In this document: positions 4,810 to 6,419 of the stretch, piece by piece
Layout of the letters: each line of letters starts with the position of its first letter
Position numbering within the stretch: the first letter of the stretch is position 1
Source: Campylobacterota bacterium
GTDB lineage: Bacteria > Campylobacterota > Campylobacteria > Campylobacterales > Sulfurovaceae
Reading direction: 5' to 3'
NCBI GenBank assembly: GCA_030595845.1
Contig: JAUVCL010000109.1
Location: forward strand, 1 to 6,419
Length of the DNA: 6,419 bases
Notes under the pieces: model-generated
Databases searched by the model: none
Seen by the model: only the letters and a program-made list of their open reading frames with translations
What the model was told of the DNA's origin: nothing
Position numbers and translations under genes: made by a program

Positions 4810-6276
4810 TCATAATTTCAAAAATTCTAATACCCTTTCTTTAGTATATTCATGGAAAGGATTCCATCGTTGTCTGAGTAGTGAAGATGCCGAGGTTTGT
4901 AGTACACCTGTTTCTCCGTAGATGGCTAGATGTCCCAGTTGTATACCTGGGCCTTTGGGTGCATTTTTATCTCCATAGGTTGGATCATTTTGGCTTATAG
5001 TCATAGCTAAGTGTGAGAGTGAGTAGAGTCCTCTTGGCCATTGGTATGATAAATTGGTTCGGGTTTTCCCATCAGTGATTTTCATAAGAGTGTTATGGGT
5101 AGCATTAAGATCTGTAATAAGTTCAAAAGTGTAGTTCTCTCCTAGAGAGTTTTTACGTAGATTCTTCAGTGCGGTTTGTGTTCCCTGTTTTACAAGATGG
5201 TTGTTGGAAAACTTGTGATTGATGTCAAAAAGTATAAGCGTATGATCTCCTTCAGGTAGACGTTTGTAAAGCTTATTAACCAGGTCAGGTACACGGACGG
5301 TACTGTCTACAATAGATGAAAAACTTAGAACGGGTGGGAATAGTTTGTTATTATTGTTATTTTTTTCATAAGCATCAAATTGTTCTTGAACTTCATTGCA
5401 AATACGATAGACCTGATCCCCAGCATTGACTGCAAAAGAATCATATTTAAAAGGATCATACTCTGGAGTGATGGTGTTCCATTCCAGTTTGGAAAAGCCT
5501 AAAAGATGGCCTAAACGACTTTGCCAAATAGCAAGTGGTGCAGCAGGGCTTACTCCAATAGCAGGAGAATAAAAAATGAGACTCGAAGGCAAAGTTAAAG
5601 TGTCATCTTCAAGTGCTGATAATGTATAGTTTAGTGCCAGTGCTGCACCTGTGGAGTAGCCCATAATATGGATAGGTTTATTTCCAACTTTTTGATCTAA
5701 ACGTTTCATCCCTATCTTTACTACTGCTGCCATATCTTGCCATTTAAGCTCTATGAGACCTGAAGGAGTGGTACCGTGACCTGGCATACGTAGTCCGACC
5801 ACCCATATACCTTGTTTCTGTAGGTACTCTGCCTGTGCATGTAGACTGTAAGGTGAGTCCGACATACCGTGCAAAAGAAGTACACCCATTTTTGGGTTTT
5901 TTACTGGGAGCTCAAAACTTTTATTCCAGGACTTTTTCCAACGTTTCGGGTCAGAAACACTGTTCCTGCTATAACGGTTGATACGATTTCTTTCTTTCTC
6001 TGGGACTTTGTCATAGATTTCTTTATCCAACTCATCGAACAGTTCTTCCTCCAAGGCAACATACGCGTCAAAGTCTTTGACATCAGACTTGGTGTAAAAT
6101 TCATTTTGAAGTATGGTCGTATGCCATATATTAAGAGAAGGTAGGGAATTCATGTAGAGTATAAAACCGATTATACCTATGAGCAAGGCACCTGAAGATG
6201 CAATAAAGAGTATACGTGTAGCTTTACGTACACACCACCATGGTATTTTAATCCAGTAACTTTGTAAGAAATTCAT
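4810..6276 (-). CDS. Membrane-anchored alpha/beta hydrolase
   Basis: 488 residues. A short basic N-terminus (about 1-21) precedes one transmembrane helix (about 22-42), so the catalytic part should face the periplasm. A charged region (about 60-120) links to an alpha/beta-hydrolase fold: the strand and oxyanion turn GVLLLHGMSDSP (131-142), the RMPGHG turn (163-168), the nucleophile elbow GYSTG (206-210, Ser208), Asp324 in SSIVDSTV and His422 in SLSHLAMTIS, which precedes NDPTYG. The triad Ser208-Asp324-His422 looks complete. Such enzymes are esterases, lipases or acyl-glycerol hydrolases; the substrate cannot be told. A lid-like region lies between about 240 and 310 and ends in a five-residue Asn run (306-310). 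The start has only a modest AAAGG box, nine bases upstream. A partial frame ends 29 bp upstream on the same strand, suggesting an operon. Confidence 0.85.
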   Translation of the reverse strand: MNFLQSYWIKIPWWCVRKATRILFIASSGALLIGIIGFILYMNSLPSLNIWHTTILQNEFYTKSDVKDFDAYVALEEELFDELDKEIYDKVPEKERNRINRYSRNSVSDPKRWKKSWNKSFELPVKNPKMGVLLLHGMSDSPYSLHAQAEYLQKQGIWVVGLRMPGHGTTPSGLIELKWQDMAAVVKIGMKRLDQKVGNKPIHIMGYSTGAALALNYTLSALEDDTLTLPSSLIFYSPAIGVSPAAPLAIWQSRLGHLLGFSKLEWNTITPEYDPFKYDSFAVNAGDQVYRICNEVQEQFDAYEKNNNNNKLFPPVLSFSSIVDSTVRVPDLVNKLYKRLPEGDHTLILFDINHKFSNNHLVKQGTQTALKNLRKNSLGENYTFELITDLNATHNTLMKITDGKTRTNLSYQWPRGLYSLSHLAMTISQNDPTYGDKNAPKGPGIQLGHLAIYGETGVLQTSASSLLRQRWNPFHEYTKERVLEFLKL

Positions 6277-6305
6277 AAAAAGAAACCTTTTTGTTTTATT
6301 TTAGC

Positions 6306-6419
6306 CTAATATAAACGATAAGTGACATAAAAAACAATTCTAGTTTTTTTATTGGGTAAAGGATAATCCTTATAAGCAATACGTATCACATCTAAAGTAT
6401 TTTGGTCCAAAGCTGCATA
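6306..6419 (-). CDS. 3' end of an unidentified gene upstream of the hydrolase
   Basis: On the minus strand the frame is open from the window edge (6419) through 37 codons to a TAG at 6306-6308. The translated tail includes LDQNTLDVIRIAYKDYPLP and ends in RIVFYVTYRLY. The alternating hydrophobic and polar residues with a final aromatic would fit the last strand of a beta-barrel or beta-sandwich protein, but the family is not recognisable from so little. The 29-bp gap to the hydrolase start holds that gene's Shine-Dalgarno, as expected for operon neighbours. A 37-codon open stretch can occur by chance in such DNA, so confidence is moderate. Confidence 0.45.
   Translation of the reverse strand, partial: YAALDQNTLDVIRIAYKDYPLPNKKTRIVFYVTYRLY

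Noticed and set aside
6308..6337. Minus-strand TTGTTT-18-TATATT promoter for the hydrolase
   Set aside because: It falls inside the partial upstream reading frame and both hexamers are weak; in such AT-rich DNA this is expected by chance, though a secondary promoter is not excluded.
6329..6349. AAAAAAC/GTTTTTT hairpin as a terminator
   Set aside because: The stem is almost all A-T and lies in the partial reading frame, where it encodes Lys and Phe/Val codons.

Overview
The window is AT-rich, with strong Shine-Dalgarno sites, short intergenic gaps and sigma70-like promoters. It encodes an EAL protein whose N-terminus resembles the tyrosine-recombinase arm-binding domains common in Campylobacterota. 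Together this suggests a free-living Campylobacterota bacterium of the Sulfurovum/Sulfurimonas kind. That placement is inferred from style and protein resemblance, not from a marker gene. I see no tRNA, rRNA, CRISPR array or insertion sequence.

Left part (1-1021): the start of an ankyrin-repeat protein runs leftwards off the window edge (1-303, minus). Next is a spacer of about 210 bp holding an AT-rich dyad and a purine-rich, comparatively GC-rich block (421-515) that may be an unidentified structured RNA. A small minus-strand lipoprotein with a 3D-type double-psi beta-barrel domain follows (517-957), likely a cell-wall-active protein.

Central part (about 1022-4728): this is the most interesting section. 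A surface lipoprotein with two carboxypeptidase-regulatory-like beta domains (1366-2484) is followed by a two-gene operon. The operon encodes a degenerate-GGDEF/EAL protein with an integrase-like N-terminal domain (2640-4196) and, overlapping it by 8 bp, a stand-alone degenerate GGDEF protein (4189-4728). The lipoprotein gene and the operon have nearly identical promoters. In each, a TTACTACAA-N12-TTGTAGTAA dyad straddles a perfect TTGACA -35 box, a TATAAT -10 box follows, and a third copy of the half-site lies upstream. A related dyad at 1087-1117 lies upstream of the 3D lipoprotein. These repeats define a small local regulon linking envelope lipoproteins to a c-di-GMP-type signalling pair. 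The EAL protein has an apparent DNA-binding-like N-terminus and sits inside the regulon, so it is a candidate for the regulator that reads the repeats. This is a hypothesis.

Right part (4729-6419): transcription converges on a short spacer with an 8-bp hairpin. On the minus strand lie a membrane-anchored alpha/beta hydrolase with a complete Ser-Asp-His triad (4810-6276) and, 29 bp upstream of it, the last 37 codons of another open frame (6306-6419) that probably shares its operon.
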